NCBI RefSeq assembly: GCF_047511655.1
Contig: NC_133395.1
Span: 68,419,910-68,483,909, forward strand
Direction: 5' to 3'
DNA length: 64,000 bases
Source of the DNA: Castor canadensis
Taxonomy: Eukaryota; Chordata; Mammalia; Rodentia; Castoridae
Notes under the pieces: generated by a model
Told to the model about the DNA's origin: nothing
What the model saw: only the letters and a program-made list of their open reading frames with translations
Databases searched by the model: none
Shown: one piece after another, positions 34,840-46,982 of the stretch
Position numbering within the stretch: the stretch's first letter is position 1
How the letters are laid out: every line of letters starts with the position of its first letter
Made by a program: the position numbers and the translations under genes

Positions 34840-35090
34840 TGTAGAGCACATCATGTTAAGGGGAGGGCACTAGGGGGAGGAGGAGAATAAATGAAGAGGG
34901 TAAAAGGAGAGTGAATATCATTGATGTATTTCTACACATGCATAAATATGGAAGACTGAAACCTGTCCAAGTCATTTTAAGAAGGAGGAGGGAGAAGAGG
35001 AAGAACGATGAAAGGAATGTACCAAACCAGGGTACATTGTATGCATATATGGACATGTCAAAACTATAAACTAATAAAAACGATTTAAAA
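34840..35090 (+). mobile_element. L1 3'-end fragment
   Basis: 'gaatatcattgatgtatttc', 'gactgaaacctgtcc' and 'gggtacattgtatgcatata', ending 'aactaataaaaacg' and an A-rich tail. Related to the tail at 58500-58680. Confidence 0.7.
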
Positions 35091-35451
35091 AACAAAGAGA
35101 AGGGAGGAAGACAGCACAGGAAAGAATGCTTAGAGCAGTGGATTAGCAATAGGTAAAATTCAGGATGGTGAAGTTTTAAAAGAATGGTAAAAGATAGAAC
35201 GCACACCATCCTACTTCATTACCCACAAAAGTTCATATTGTTAGAGACAAAAATTGAAAAACATTGATCTGATCAAATTTGATATATAGATTAAGGATTA
35301 TTAATATATAAATAAATTTGATTAATTTTTCATTTGAAAATCACACAATTGGTGACGAAGTTGAAATTAGGCCACTATAATTCACCTAGATCAATAAAAT
35401 ATCAAAGGGTGTGACACTTCTTATATGCCTCCTAATATTAACAGAAAAACA

Positions 35452-35790
35452 GAGCTGGGCAAGATGGCTTTTGCCTATAATCATAGCAACTTGGGAATTG
35501 GAGACTGGAAGGATCTTGGTTCAAGGCCAGTCAGGGCAAAATGTTAGTGGGAACCCATTTCAAGCAATAAACTGAATGTGATAGGATGCACTTGTCATCC
35601 CACCTATGAGACATGCATAAATAAGAGGATCTTAGTCCAGGCCTGCCCCAGAGAAAATGGGAGACCCTATCTCAAAAAATAACTAAAGCAAACGAAAGCT
35701 GGAGGCATGGTTCAAGTGGTAGAGCACCTACCTAGCAAGCACAGTCCCTGAATTCAAATTCCAGTACTGCCAAAAAACAGAAAGAAAAGA
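35452..35790 (+). mobile_element. Three-module SINE (7SL-like, 7SL-like, tRNA-like)
   Basis: Module 1 35452-35575 ('gctgggcaagatggctttt', 'ttcaaggccagtcagggc'); module 2 35576-35690 ('gataggatgcacttgtcatc', 'ccaggcctgccccagag', 'gaccctatctcaaaaaat'); module 3 35697-35785 ('gctggaggcatggttcaag', 'agagcacctacctagcaag'). Confidence 0.75.
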
Positions 35791-35814
35791 AAAACTGGTA
35801 TTAATAAAGGTGGA

Positions 35815-36050
35815 TGACAAGTGCATGGAAGCAACCCTAGGATCTTTCTGTATAGCTATCTTTATCCCAAACTAGCAAAAACGATATATCTTTCTAATTA
35901 TCACCTATGTTTTCTCTCCAACAAAATTAGAGACAAAGAGGGCGGAACAGGTTCTGCCTGGAAGCAGGATGGGGTTAGGCGGGGGGGACCAAGGTGGCAC
36001 AAACAATGTATACATATGTAAATAAATGTAAAAATGATAAAATTAAAGAA
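35815..36050 (+). mobile_element. L1 3'-end fragment
   Basis: 'tagctatctttatcccaaac', 'ctctccaacaaaattagaga', a short G-run and 'aacaatgtatacatatgtaa' correspond to the 3' UTRs at 7975-8200 and 27580-27790, more diverged. Confidence 0.75.
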
Positions 36051-38479
36051 AGAAAAGTGTATGAGCCATATTTTCGCCCTTGAGGAATTTATACTATTTT
36101 GAGTCAAGATTTACATATATGAAATTATTCAAAATATGTACAAAATAATAGGAATTTGTATATAACACATTCCAAAACAATATAATGCAATATAAATGAG
36201 TGGTCAGTAAGCAAAGTGAACAGGGCTATCTGGATTTACTAAAGAAAATCGTAAAAAAAAAAAAAAAAAGATGTGTCACTTAGAAGACTTGTCAGCTGTA
36301 CGTAAATCAAGAGAATGGAAGTAGGATTTGCAGGTGATAGAGGTGGAGAAGGCATACAGCAGAAATGTGCATGGAATATGGTAAAAAAAAAATACAATGG
36401 ACTAGACCTTGACATTGAATATCATGTGTTTGAATAATTATGGACAAATCCTTGATACCAAAGAAAGAAGAACCCTAGAACTCTAGATTAGTAATATTTT
36501 CATTAAGTTCATGGAATCAACCAATTCTCACTGCATCTTAATTATACATTTGAATCACCAACAAAATAAATGAGAGAAAGGAAAGAACACCAAAATATTC
36601 CTGAAGAGAGATGCAGCACTCCAAAGATGGACCTAAAATACAGATGCAGACACTGCTCTCCTTAGCTGCCCTTCAGATAAATTCCATAAAGAGCTTTTGA
36701 CAGAAAAACTTTACTCATTGTGGTAATATCACACATGCTATATTTGAGACAAATATATTTCCATAAAATATTTTGTAATGAATACACTCTTTTGGTATGA
36801 TGGCATGCACATGCCCTTATCTTTTCATTCATTTCCAGTTAAAACATTTGTCTTCTATTAAGGATGCAAAATGAAATGTTACATGTTGCATGTATTATAA
36901 ATAAACTTTAACTGGATCACTTTGTGAAAATATTTTAACTTAATTCATTAGTAAAGCTTTCCATCCCTAAGCCACACCTCCCTTCTGAATGTACTTGTTG
37001 GGCATTAGAAATATAGCTGCTGGCTCCTACAGTACTTATGGAGAGCTCAATAGAACTAAAAATAAAGTGAAAATTCCAGCAGAGACTGGAAGTTAAACAT
37101 TTTTAGAGTTCTAACTAACTGAAAATGTCTCAGAGAATCTTCCATCTGAATTGAATTCCAGGTGATTCCCATCCAGAGTGAGAATTTATAATGTAAAATG
37201 AAAACCATAGATAAAAGCTAGTGATCATAAACAGATTAAATCTGAAGTTGCCTAATATGCAACCTTGAATTTGAAGTTACAGTTTCCTTCCAAACCAATA
37301 ATCAAAAGAAAGTTAGAGGCACAGAAATATCTGTCAAAACCTTACTATATTTTCTGACATATTTTCTATTATAAATTAATTCTGTATGGCACACATAGTC
37401 ATCAAGTGTTTAAGAATTTTATTGAATTTTTTTCTTATCAGTTCATTTTTACCAGTAGCAAAAGCATCTCTTTAATACCCTTCCAAATATTTAAATGTTC
37501 AGAGAATTCTGTGGTCAATATGAAGGTCTTCTTCCTTTTTGTGGACTAAAAATGTATTACTAGGTCTTCTTCCTGTATTTGAAATCTCAGTCAATGAGTG
37601 GCTCTCTCATCCCTGTCATCCAGATCAGAAAATCTCTCTGCTCTTCGTATTCTTTAGCAACTTCCTTTAACTGTTTCCGAAGTGTAGCATGTGAGAGTAA
37701 TTTGGCTGCAAAATTTAGCAACCACACTGCTTGATTTGCCTGCCTGGGCTAATTAGGTTTATGTCTCCTTCTTCTACATAGTTCATGTGCTTTTAAAAAA
37801 ATAAATACATAATTGAAAAGGATGACTTTCTCAATGTAATATCATACTAGTCCTTCAGAATTCTGAGGCCATTTAAATAAGATGGCATTAGTCCTATGTC
37901 GCTTATTTCCTAGTCAGGCCAATTTGTTTATTAAAAAAGAAAATCTCAGTTTTCTGTAAGATGAAAAACTTGTACTGGTACTGGTTCTCTCCTCCAACCA
38001 AGATGTCCATTGCCACAAAAATAAAGTGCACTTATTTGAAGAACTAAGGCAAAAACTGTGAGAAATCCCTACAGACAGACCACTGTGGATTTGATAGGGT
38101 TTGGAGTGGCGGAGACAGCTGCTTGTAGAAGACCTGGAATACAGTGTAGGCATCGGTTTAGAGAAAGTTTTCTACTTTTTGCTTTTTCCTTGCCACACTA
38201 ACCTGCCTGTTATCACAATGAGGCAGAAAATCCATAACACCAGCCTAACACCATAGGGGTAATACTAAAACAACCCTGGGAAACCAGATGAGAAGAACAG
38301 CAGATAGCAACAGGTGCACAGGAACTGAAAGCCCCAAGAGATTTTGTCATCTGTCTCCCCACTCCCCTAAACTCTAAGGAATAGTGATGGAAGTCAAAGG
38401 AGAAAAATTTCACATGGAATCTCAAGGAAGCCCAAATAGTCAAAACAATTAAAAACTCAAAACAATCAACAACTCAAAA
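36051..38479. other. Nothing recognised
   Basis: About 2.4 kb of AT-rich DNA without a recognised element or a frame over 80 codons. The first 180 bp may be old LINE sequence. Confidence 0.45.
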
Positions 38480-39097
38480 AAAAAAAATGGAAGGCATCAA
38501 ACATCCTAACTTCAAAATATACTACAAAGCAATAGTAACCAAGACAATGTGGTACTGGCATTAAGACAGACATATAGACCAATCAAACAGAATAAAGACT
38601 ATAAATAAAGACTCATGTCTAAAGCCAAATGATCTTTGACAAGAGTAAAAAACCTCTCAATGAGGAATGAGCAGTGTCTTTGTTAAGTGATATTGGTAAA
38701 CTAGATACCACATGCAACAAAATGAAGTTGGACCTTTACCTTATACCATATGCAAAAACTAAATAAAAAAAGATTAAGGGCATAAACATAAGACCTAAAA
38801 CTATAAAACTCCTAGAAAAAAGCATAGAGGGAAATTTCAGGATATTAGACTTGTTAGGATTTCTTAAATAAGAAACCAAAACCATAGGTGATAAAAGCAA
38901 AAATAAACAAATGAGACTACACCAAATTTAAAACTCTGCACATCAAAGGAAGCAATCAGCACTGAAAATTGCAATCCACAAAATTAAAGAAATATGCATA
39001 AGCCATATCTCATAAGTGGTTAGTACCCAGAATACATATGGAACTCCCACAACTGGAAAACAAAATAACGAAGAGCCCAATTTTAAAATGGGCAAAG

Positions 39098-39176
39098 GGG
39101 ACTTGGGATGTTGCTCAGTGATAAAGGGCTTTCCTAGCATGTGCAAAGCTCTGGGTTCAATCACCATACCACAAAA
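39098..39176 (+). mobile_element. tRNA-like SINE in old L1
   Basis: GGACTTGGGATGTTGCTCAG, 'ctagcatgtgcaaagc' and 'gggttcaatcacca', then a short A-run. Confidence 0.75.
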
Positions 39177-39379
39177 AATTAACTACAGAAAATACATAAA
39201 AAGATAAATAAAAATAAGCAAAGGCCTTTAGTACACATGTCTACATAGAGGATACACAAATGACCAATAAACAGAAGAAATGAAGCTCAACATCACTAGA
39301 GAAATGTAAATCAAAACAAAAATGAGATACTACTTCATGCTATGGTTTATGGTACTACTTCAATGCTTATGGCTATTAT

Positions 39380-39470
39380 CTGGCTGGAAGAGTGGCTCAA
39401 ATGGTAGAGCACCTGCCTAGTATGCATGAGGCTCTGAGTTCAAACCCCAGTACCACAAAAAAAAAGGTGG
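39380..39470 (+). mobile_element. tRNA-like SINE in old L1
   Basis: GGCTGGAAGAGTGGCTCAAA, 'agagcacctgcctag', GAGTTCAAACCCC and an A-tail. The L1 words 'ggctattatc' (before) and 'ggttactatc' (after) look like a target-site duplication. Confidence 0.85.
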
Positions 39471-40129
39471 TTACTATCAAAACAAAATTAAATAGCAGGT
39501 GTCGATGAGGATATGGAGAAATTGGAACTGGAGCCCTTATCCCCTGTTTGTGGGAATGTAACATGCTCTAGCAATTGCAAAAAAAACATGTTAGTTCTTC
39601 CAAAAATTAAAAATAGAATTATCATATGATTAAGCAATCTCACTTCTGGCGTATAATCAAGTTAATTAAAAGCAGGTACTTAAAAAGACAGCTGCCCATC
39701 TGTGTTCATAGCAGCATTATTCATAGTAGCAAGAGGTGCAAAAACCTCAACATTTGTGGACAGGTGAATGGATAAAAAAAATGTGGTATAAGCACACACA
39801 CATATGGACAAACCTTGAGCACATTATGCTAAGTGAAGTAAACCAGTCACAAAAGGACAAATACCCTATGATGCCATTCATGTGGTGTGTCTAAAATTGT
39901 CAAAATCATTAAAAGTAGAAAAATAGTTGTCAAAGCCTAGGAAGGGGGAATTAGCATTTTACAAGCATAGAGTTTAGGTTTTGCAAGTGAAGAAGTTCTA
40001 GAAATCTGTTACACAATAATGTGTACATACTTAAATCTAATGAGTTATTTCTTTTTTAAATGTTTAATATGGCAAATTTAATGATGTGTGATTATAACCA
40101 CAATTTTAAAAAATTAGATTTTTTAAATT

Positions 40130-40625
40130 GTCATGGAAATTACCATAACACAATTAAAGATTTCAATTCAATGAAGATCAACTTCAATAAAGTGAAAAGA
40201 CCATGACAAACAAGAACATGCTTACAATTTCTAAACTTCACAAGGAACTATTATTTAAAACATATAAGGAACTCTTACAAATCAAAAATAAAAGATAAGA
40301 AGCCCTATAGAAAGTAAGGATACAAATAAAAATCTTACAGAATATGAAGCCTTAATGCCATAAAGCTGTATGAGGGGGTTCTTTAACTCATTAGCAACAA
40401 AACATATGATGCGATAATGAGAGATCACTTTATATCTTTAAAATAGAAAAATATCAGAAATTTTTGGTGATATTAAATAAGAAGAAAAGAAAATTAAAAT
40501 GTTCGTATTCTATACTCATTCTTAAGAACAATTTGGCAGTAGTAAAATTACTTAATAGAATTATGTAAGCATAAACCCTAGACCTTGCAATCCTATTTCA
40601 TGATATTCAAAAGGAAAAATTTTAA
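40130..40625 (+). mobile_element. Old L1-like relic
   Basis: 'tcaacttcaataaagtgaaaag', 'tataaggaactcttacaaatc' and 'gaccttgcaatcctatttcat' follow L1 ORF2 order, with heavy decay. Probably an extension or second fragment of the L1 relic upstream. Confidence 0.55.
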
Positions 40626-40630
40626 AATCC

Positions 40631-40712
40631 CTAGGCTGTGGGTGTAGTTCAATGCTAGAGCACTTGCCTAGTATGAATGAGGCCCTAGGTTTTTCCCGGA
40701 GGAAAAAAAATA
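40631..40712 (+). mobile_element. tRNA-like SINE
   Basis: 'gctgtgggtgtagttcaatg', 'agagcacttgcctagtatg' and 'gaggccctaggttt', then an A-run. Confidence 0.75.
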
Positions 40713-41114
40713 GTAGAGAGGCTTTAATTGGGGTCTTTTGCTAACCAACTATGCAATTTTTTTAGCCTTGAAATTTTCAACATTAAAAAGGTTGATGTGA
40801 CTCATGTAAAGTCCTTAAGTCCTGATTCTGGGTGCTGTGATCTGTGTCTCACTGCCATCCCACACTTTTTTACCTCATTTGACCTCCAGCAGTCTTTCTC
40901 AACTAGAAGACAATGTTGTAGATCATAAAAAAGTCATGTCACTGAACTTCCAAGCAAAATGGTAGCCTAAACAGATAGTACCCCCTACCCACCATCAACT
41001 CTAACACTTAGACATACTGGCCAGGGATTTGTAGTTCAAACTACATGTATCTTTTTAAACACAGTTTTCAGATTACTCATCAAAAGTGTGATAATTGTTT
41101 CAGGACAAAAATAA

Positions 41115-41180
41115 AGGAAACAGCTTTGCAAGCACAAAATCCTGAGTTGAAACCCCAATCCCACCTATAAAAAAAATAGA
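41115..41180 (+). mobile_element. tRNA-like SINE, 5'-truncated
   Basis: 'gctttgcaagcacaaaat' and CCTGAGTTGAAACCCC with an A-rich tail. Confidence 0.65.
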
Positions 41181-41337
41181 GGGAAAAAAGGAATACTGTA
41201 TAAATATAACCCTAAATGACATTTGTTAGATACATTATTTGTCTGCAATAGCAAGTTAATAAGTAAGAATAAACTCCTACAAGAGAAATGACTAGGTCAA
41301 AAGTATCAACATTTTTAAGTTACCTTTCTCTTTCTTT

Positions 41338-41462
41338 ACCTTTTTTTATTTTTTGAGACAGGGTCTATCTTATGCAGCCCAGACTAGCCTTTAACTCATA
41401 AGCCTCTGGCCTCTGCCTCCAGAGTGTTGGGATTATAAGTGTGTGCCATCAGACCCAGCCTC
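41338..41462 (-). mobile_element. B1-like SINE
   Basis: 'ttttgagacagggtctatc', 'cagcccagactagccttta', 'gagtgttgggattataag' and 'tgtgtgccatcagacc', a near-complete reversed B1. Confidence 0.88.
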
Positions 41463-41539
41463 AATTTTTTGAAAGAAGCAAATTTTAAGTTACCTTAAAA
41501 TTTGTCTAGAAAAATAAACAAAAAAGGCCAGAAAAACTC

Positions 41540-42470
41540 TAAAGCAAATAAAAGAGTGAATTTGGGGAGAACTACCCTTATCAGCTTCTCTAATTAAAAG
41601 AGATGATATTGGTAAGTGAATAGACAGAAGACTAGTGAAACAGAATTAAATATCTGGAAAAAAGGTGCAAATGATGTTGATGTTTAGTATATGAAAACGG
41701 CGACATCTCAAATAAATGTGACATGATGCTAGCATACCTAGAGAGTCACGTGGAGAAAGATCAAATTGGATTTGGTTCCTCACTCTATACTTGAGGATAA
41801 GTTACAAATGTTTTGGAGAAGTAACTATAAAAAGTAAAACATGCAAGTTTTAGGAGAAAGCTTATTTCTGATATGAACTGAAAATTTTTAAAAAATGGTA
41901 TGTGTTTCTGCATTAAAAAAATCATTGCCACAGCAAAAAATACTATAAGCAAATTAAAAGATGAATGACTACTGGTAAAAAATATCTATTATTTCAGAGA
42001 CATAAAGATAAGAAAATTTACTACATTTTTAAAATTTGCAAAAAGAAGAAAATGACCCAAAAGCTGATAGAAAAATGGGCCAAAAACATGAAAAGTTTGT
42101 ACAAAAATAATGCATATATATGACACCTTAAAACATATTAAAAGATATATTGCTCATAATAAGGAAATGGGGTGGGACCTGGCTCAAGTGGTAAATTGCC
42201 TATCTAGAAAGCATGAGGTCCTGAGTTCAAACCTCAGCAGTAAAAATAAAAAAGAAGTACATACTAAAATTATATCAAGATGACATTTCTCAGCTATCAG
42301 ATTGATAAAATTCTAAAAGTTTATAATATTTTGTTAGTGAGGTCATGGGGAACGCATGCAACTACTCTAGAGGGAAACTTTACAATTACATGAAATTTTT
42401 GTCTTTCAGTCAGCAGTCTCATATCAAGGAATCTATCCTAAAGACACACTGGCAAAAAAGTAAGAAAGAT
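41540..42470 (+). mobile_element. Old L1 ORF2 relic containing a SINE
   Basis: Decayed ORF2 words ('gaagactagtgaaacagaatt', 'gataagttacaaatg', 'gatagaaaaatgggcca', 'tatcaaggaatctatcc') in correct order. A tRNA-SINE is inserted at 42168-42258. Confidence 0.65.
42168..42258 (+). mobile_element. tRNA-like SINE
   Basis: 'ggacctggctcaagtggta', 'gaaagcatgaggtcc', GAGTTCAAACCTC and an A-rich tail. Confidence 0.8.
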
Positions 42471-43345
42471 TGCAGTCAACCCGAATGGCCTTCAGGGTGC
42501 TAGTTGAATAAATTATAGAATCTATACATAATGGATCAATAACTATGCTAAAATAATGCCCTATAACAAACCACCCCAAAAACCTTTGCTGAAGTAGATG
42601 GTTAAGGAATATATGCTTCATATTAGAGTCAACACACACAGAGAATAATATATATATATCCTTTATTTTATACAAATATTAGTGCACTGTACATGTTGTT
42701 TTGTTCTTGTCATTTCACTTAATGATATAAATTAAAGATCATTTTGTATCAGTATAAAACATTATCTGCTGTGCTACATGCTATTCCATGCCTTTTGTGA
42801 GGGTCTCTTATTTTTGCCCTCTAGTCAATGATAGACTGTCTTCCGTAGTTCTTCCTACAGTATCACTGACCTAGAGTGAATTTAAAGTTTTTTTCTGTTG
42901 TAATAGGATAGTTTAACCTATTATATAAGAGTACCCGTGAGATGGGACTAAAGAACACAGACATAGTGTGCACACCGAGACTTAAGAGAGAGAAAACTGC
43001 TGTTCTAATCTTGCGTGCAATCTTATTTCGAAAAGTGAAAGCATCATTTTATTTTCATTGTTTTGGGAAGAACTGTTTTAGACTCTCAACCATAATTGGA
43101 ACCTGTTCTTCTGGGGGAAGCATAAAGGGAATCATTTTGTTGGGAAATCACCTCATTCTTGCTCTATATAGAGTGCGGTTGCTCCTCTTCGGTAACTACA
43201 GGTCTATAGAACTTAAAGACTGGAGGAAAAGGAGTTGGCTGGCTTTCAGAGGAGACTTGGGACTTTGGGAACAAAGATTATGATTACTTATGGAGTTCAG
43301 AATTAATACACTATATCTGTTAGATTGGGTTAGCCCCAATGAGAA

Positions 43346-43633
43346 ATGAAGTGCTTTCTTCCTTTCTTCCCAAAGAAACCACCAGTGATGTCCACTTATA
43401 GCCAAGAAGAAACAGAAGACATTGAATGCACTATGAATATGAAGGGTTTGAATATGGGAAAATTGAGACTTATACTTGTTGGAAGAACTACAGGAACAAA
43501 GAGCAGGAAAGCTTCACCGACAATTGCAGCCTGTAGCAGTGATTTGGAGATTCTCAAAGAAGCTCAAACAGCAGTTACTCTGGCCGGTATGTCAGCCCAG
43601 TCACCTGCTTCTGCCTGCAGATCTGTCTTCTAG
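43346..43633 (+). pseudogene. Exon-like ORF with a degraded GIMAP-like P-loop (tentative)
   Basis: The 95-codon frame contains MGKLRLILVGRTTGTKSRKA, close to the AIG1/GIMAP G1 region pattern LRLILVGKTGxGKSATGNS. A pyrimidine-rich acceptor (ending AAAG at about 43376) and a donor-like GGCCG/GTATGT (43583-43593) frame it. Similarity stops after the P-loop, which is itself altered (TTGTKS instead of GxxGxGKS), so at most it is a fossil. Chance similarity is quite possible. Confidence 0.22.
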
Positions 43634-43894
43634 ATCTCACGCAAATACCTCTCAGTGGCAGACTAACATGAAGTCAAAGAAGGAAGTGAATTTTAGAAAT
43701 GTAGTTCCACTTTCTCTTTGTATGATGCATGGGAGGCCTTTAAAGAAGATGCCAGTGAGGTCAGTTGACAAAGGGACAATTCAATACAGGTTGTGACTAA
43801 GTTTCAGCAAAGCTTTGGTTGTTGTGAGGGAGAGAAGGTTACCAGCATTACAGGCTGCTATTCTGAGTATGTAGATGTGTTTTGAGTTTTTCAA

Positions 43895-44412
43895 TATTAG
43901 TCAGGGTGCTGAAGAAAAAGAGAGCCAACAAGATTCACATATCTGTAAGTAAATGTATCAGTCTATATTCTCACCCAGATTTATTGGGGGGTCTGACATA
44001 AGCACACAAGCCCTGTAAAAACAGAGCATTTTCTGTCTTGTTGATGAGGGAAATGTCACAGAGTTTAAAGGCAGGAAAGACCTACTCCTGCTGGCCTTAA
44101 AAGAATAGAGAAGATCCTTGTTAGGAAATAGTAGGAGGCCTCTGGGAGGTGAGAATGATTCCTGCTTGACACTCAGCAAGGAAACAGGGTCCCTAGTCGC
44201 AAAACCTCCAGAAACTAAATCCTGTCAATAAATAGACTGAGCCTGGACTCAGCTCAACTGATATCTTAATTTCTGCCTTGTGATGTGAGTGGAGGACTAA
44301 AGCCACACTGTGTCAGACTCCTGACCAACAGAACTATGAGCTAATAAAGGATGTTGTTTTAAGCTGCTAACTTTGTAGTAACTTGTTGTGCCGCTAAAGA
44401 AAATTAAGACAG
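43895..44412 (+). repeat. MLT1-like LTR
   Basis: 'gtcagggtgctgaagaaaa', 'ttgacactcagcaagg', 'gaactatgagctaataaagg', 'gttgttttaagctgctaact' and 'aacttgttgtgccgc' follow MLT1 3'-end order. Confidence 0.65.
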
Positions 44413-45081
44413 AAACAAAAACAAAACAACTTTATTTCTTTCAGATGTGATACAGTGTTGAGACTTGTCCTGAGGTGCCCTTACTCTGTCTAACTTACGT
44501 GCAATGAGAGCGGGCTCTGAACTCAATGGCAAAATGATACAGCTGGGAGTTGACGCCCATATAAAAAGATGGCATCTTTTGCAGAGGCCCACTGCAAGCC
44601 TTGCAAATTCTAGAAACAAGTTTAAGAAGGATATTTTCCCCATAACCTTTCAGAGAATGTAGGGTGCTGCTAAGCCAGATGATGCCCTCGTGCACATGGG
44701 CACAAAGTGAGGACAATGCTTAGGAACAGAAGGCACTACCATGTAATTTAAAATAAAAGTGCCTTGTCACTTGTGGGAGGGGATTGTGTCAGGTTTTTGG
44801 CTGGTCAAGTGATGCAAGAACTAGATTCAGTCTCAAGTTAACCTCTTTGCAGGGCCTTTTTGTGCATGAAAAACAAAATGTATGATCCTATGTGGTGGCA
44901 CTGGGGGAATCAGCTTGAATAGATGTAAAACAAGCACAGCATGAAGAATAAGGCTTATGTAAGAAAGCTAACAATTTATAGTTCTATGGAAGAACTGATG
45001 TCTACTGAAAGTATTTTGTGAGCCAAGTACTGAAAGCAGAATGACCACTAGTGTGTAGAAGAAGTAAGGTGTTGGAAATAT
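44413..45081. other. Nothing recognised
   Basis: Open frames of 73-79 codons on the minus strand overlap one another and show no family. Confidence 0.4.
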
Positions 45082-45285
45082 GCACTTTTTTTTTGTTTTG
45101 GTGGTACTTGGGTTTGAACTCAGGGCCTCATACTCAGGGCCACTTCATCAGCTCTTTTTTGCATTTGGGTATTTTCAAAATAGGGTCTCAAGAACTATTT
45201 CCCCAGGCTGGTTTTGAACTGAGATCCTCCTGATCTCTGCCTCTCAAGTAGCTAGGATTACAGGCATGAGACACCATTGCCCAGC
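45082..45285 (-). mobile_element. Composite SINE
   Basis: 'ggtggtacttgggtttgaac' (tRNA module) and 'aatagggtctcaagaac' … 'tagctaggattacaggcatg' (left module). The middle of the tRNA module is shortened. Confidence 0.82.
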
Positions 45286-45351
45286 TTGAAATATGTACTT
45301 TAGAAGGAAATGAGAAATAAATTGGGAAAGATGGGTCAACAGATATAGAGC

Positions 45352-45528
45352 GGGGTTAGGCAAACTTTTTGCCAGTGTGCCAGAGCATAAATATTTTAGG
45401 CTTTCTGGGCAAACTCTGTGTTGCAACTATTAAGCTCAGCTTAAAAGCAGCCATAGAAAATAGTTCAATAAATAAACACAGCTGTGTTCCAATAAAACTT
45501 TATTTATAAAAATGGAAGGAGATGTGGG
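45352..45528 (+). mobile_element. hAT-Charlie MER58-like MITE
   Basis: 'ggttaggcaaactttttgcc', 'aaatattttaggctttctgg', 'aagcagccatagaaaatag' and 'gttccaataaaactttattt' occur in the order known for this mammalian MITE. Confidence 0.6.
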
Positions 45529-46890
45529 GGGAGCATAGTTTTTGATATACAGTACTGAGAAGAAAGGGTTCTATGAGGCATTTGGTGGTATGACTGTAGT
45601 GCAGTGGTATGACTCTAGTGCTGATCAGAAAGAGTTCTAAATCTTAGCAGACATTCATAAATTGACAGATAAATTTTATAACCACCTTGTGAGAACCAAT
45701 TTTCATTGACATATCTATAAACACCAAGAATAGAAGTTTTATTCAGCAGATGCTTATTTCTCTGCTACACCCCTATAATATATGTACTTGAAGGTATATG
45801 ATATATATGAGCTAAATTATGTGTCTTTCATGTAAAATGTTGCTTTTTAACCTTGTCTTGCACTGCCCAATTTAGACAATATATTTGGATGTGTAAGATG
45901 ATTCTATGGGTCAAGGTGAATTTTATTCCCTTTCTTTCATAGCAACTAGCTGATATCAGGGCTGATCTTTCTCGTGGTTGGCCACTAATAGAACTCAGAT
46001 GGTTTGCTCAGATAAGTAATTCCTTAGAGAAAACTCACTGTAAGCAAAATTCTTGAAGACATATGAGAAAGGGCAACAATTAGGCTATAAAAACATACTT
46101 TATCTTTTTGCTATGGAAAAATCTTCAGACTCCCAGAACCTTATCCATTTCCTAAGTCTCCGAATGCATTATTCCATAGCATAAACACAACGATGTCTTG
46201 CTTTTTGAGATCATATTGCCCTGAGTTACCAAACTCTTGAATCTTGAAATGAATCAATCTTGAAAAGATCCATATTATTCTGCAATTTTTTTTCCTTTCT
46301 TTTTTTCCACTCTGTTCTCACGGTGAGAATTGCCTGCTCCAGCAAAGTTTTCATGAAGAATGATGTAGAATAGGTGGGCAATGGTGATGTCTTCAGCAAC
46401 TGGACATCTGAGCCTTAGTGTTCTGTGCAGGATTTCTTTGGCTACACCAGCCCTCCCACATTGTTTATTGTGGCTGTGGCCTCTCCTTTCACCAAAAGGG
46501 GAAAGTTTATGAAGGAGTTCACACAGCTGTTCTGATTTCTTAAGGCAACTAAAGCCAGCTGGAATATTCACTATAGAACATTTTATTTTGTAAGATTTTT
46601 ATATTCCAATGAAAACTGCAATTAAAAACATCGCAGGAAGGGTTTAGATTTTGATTGTTATTTGCCGCTGCTAGGAAAATATTAAGCAAATTTTAATGAG
46701 GCCAGACCTCAACAGAAACAAATCTATTTCCTTTATTGCACATTGATGAAAAGAAAGGATTCAAAATTTTTCTGAATTCCATGACTATTCACTACTAATT
46801 AATAATATGAATGTTATCTGATAATGCAAAAAGTATTTTATACTTGCCTTGATTGCTTTAAATGCTCAATCTAACTTTCCATGATACCTA
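45529..46890. other. Nothing recognised
   Basis: A 98-codon minus-strand frame (46275-46571) is the longest; its product is not recognised and no splice or promoter signal supports it. Confidence 0.4.
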
Positions 46891-46982
46891 TTTTATTTTA
46901 TTTATTTATTTATTTTTGAGACAGGTCTTACTACATAGCCCAGGTTTTTTAGAACTTGCCATTCTGGGCACCTCACATTTTT
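46891..46982 (-). mobile_element. B1-like SINE fragment with TTTA-type tail
   Basis: 'tttatttatttatttttgag', 'acaggtcttactacatagcc' and 'caggttttttagaacttg' form a reversed B1 5'-truncated copy with its tail expanded. Confidence 0.72.

Larger units (their letters stand above)
38480..39970 (+). mobile_element. Old L1 ORF2/3' relic, interrupted by two SINEs
   Basis: 'acaaagcaatagtaaccaa' and 'gtggtactggcattaagaca' are ORF2 landmarks. They are followed by the expected downstream order 'atttgtggacaggtgaatgg' and 'gctaagtgaagtaaaccag'. Heavily mutated, with no usable frame. tRNA-SINEs sit at 39098-39176 and 39380-39470. Confidence 0.85.

Noticed and set aside
46275..46571. 98-codon minus-strand ORF considered as a ribosomal-protein or other processed pseudogene
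   Set aside because: No stretch matched a protein I could name, and no poly(A) or duplication is visible.
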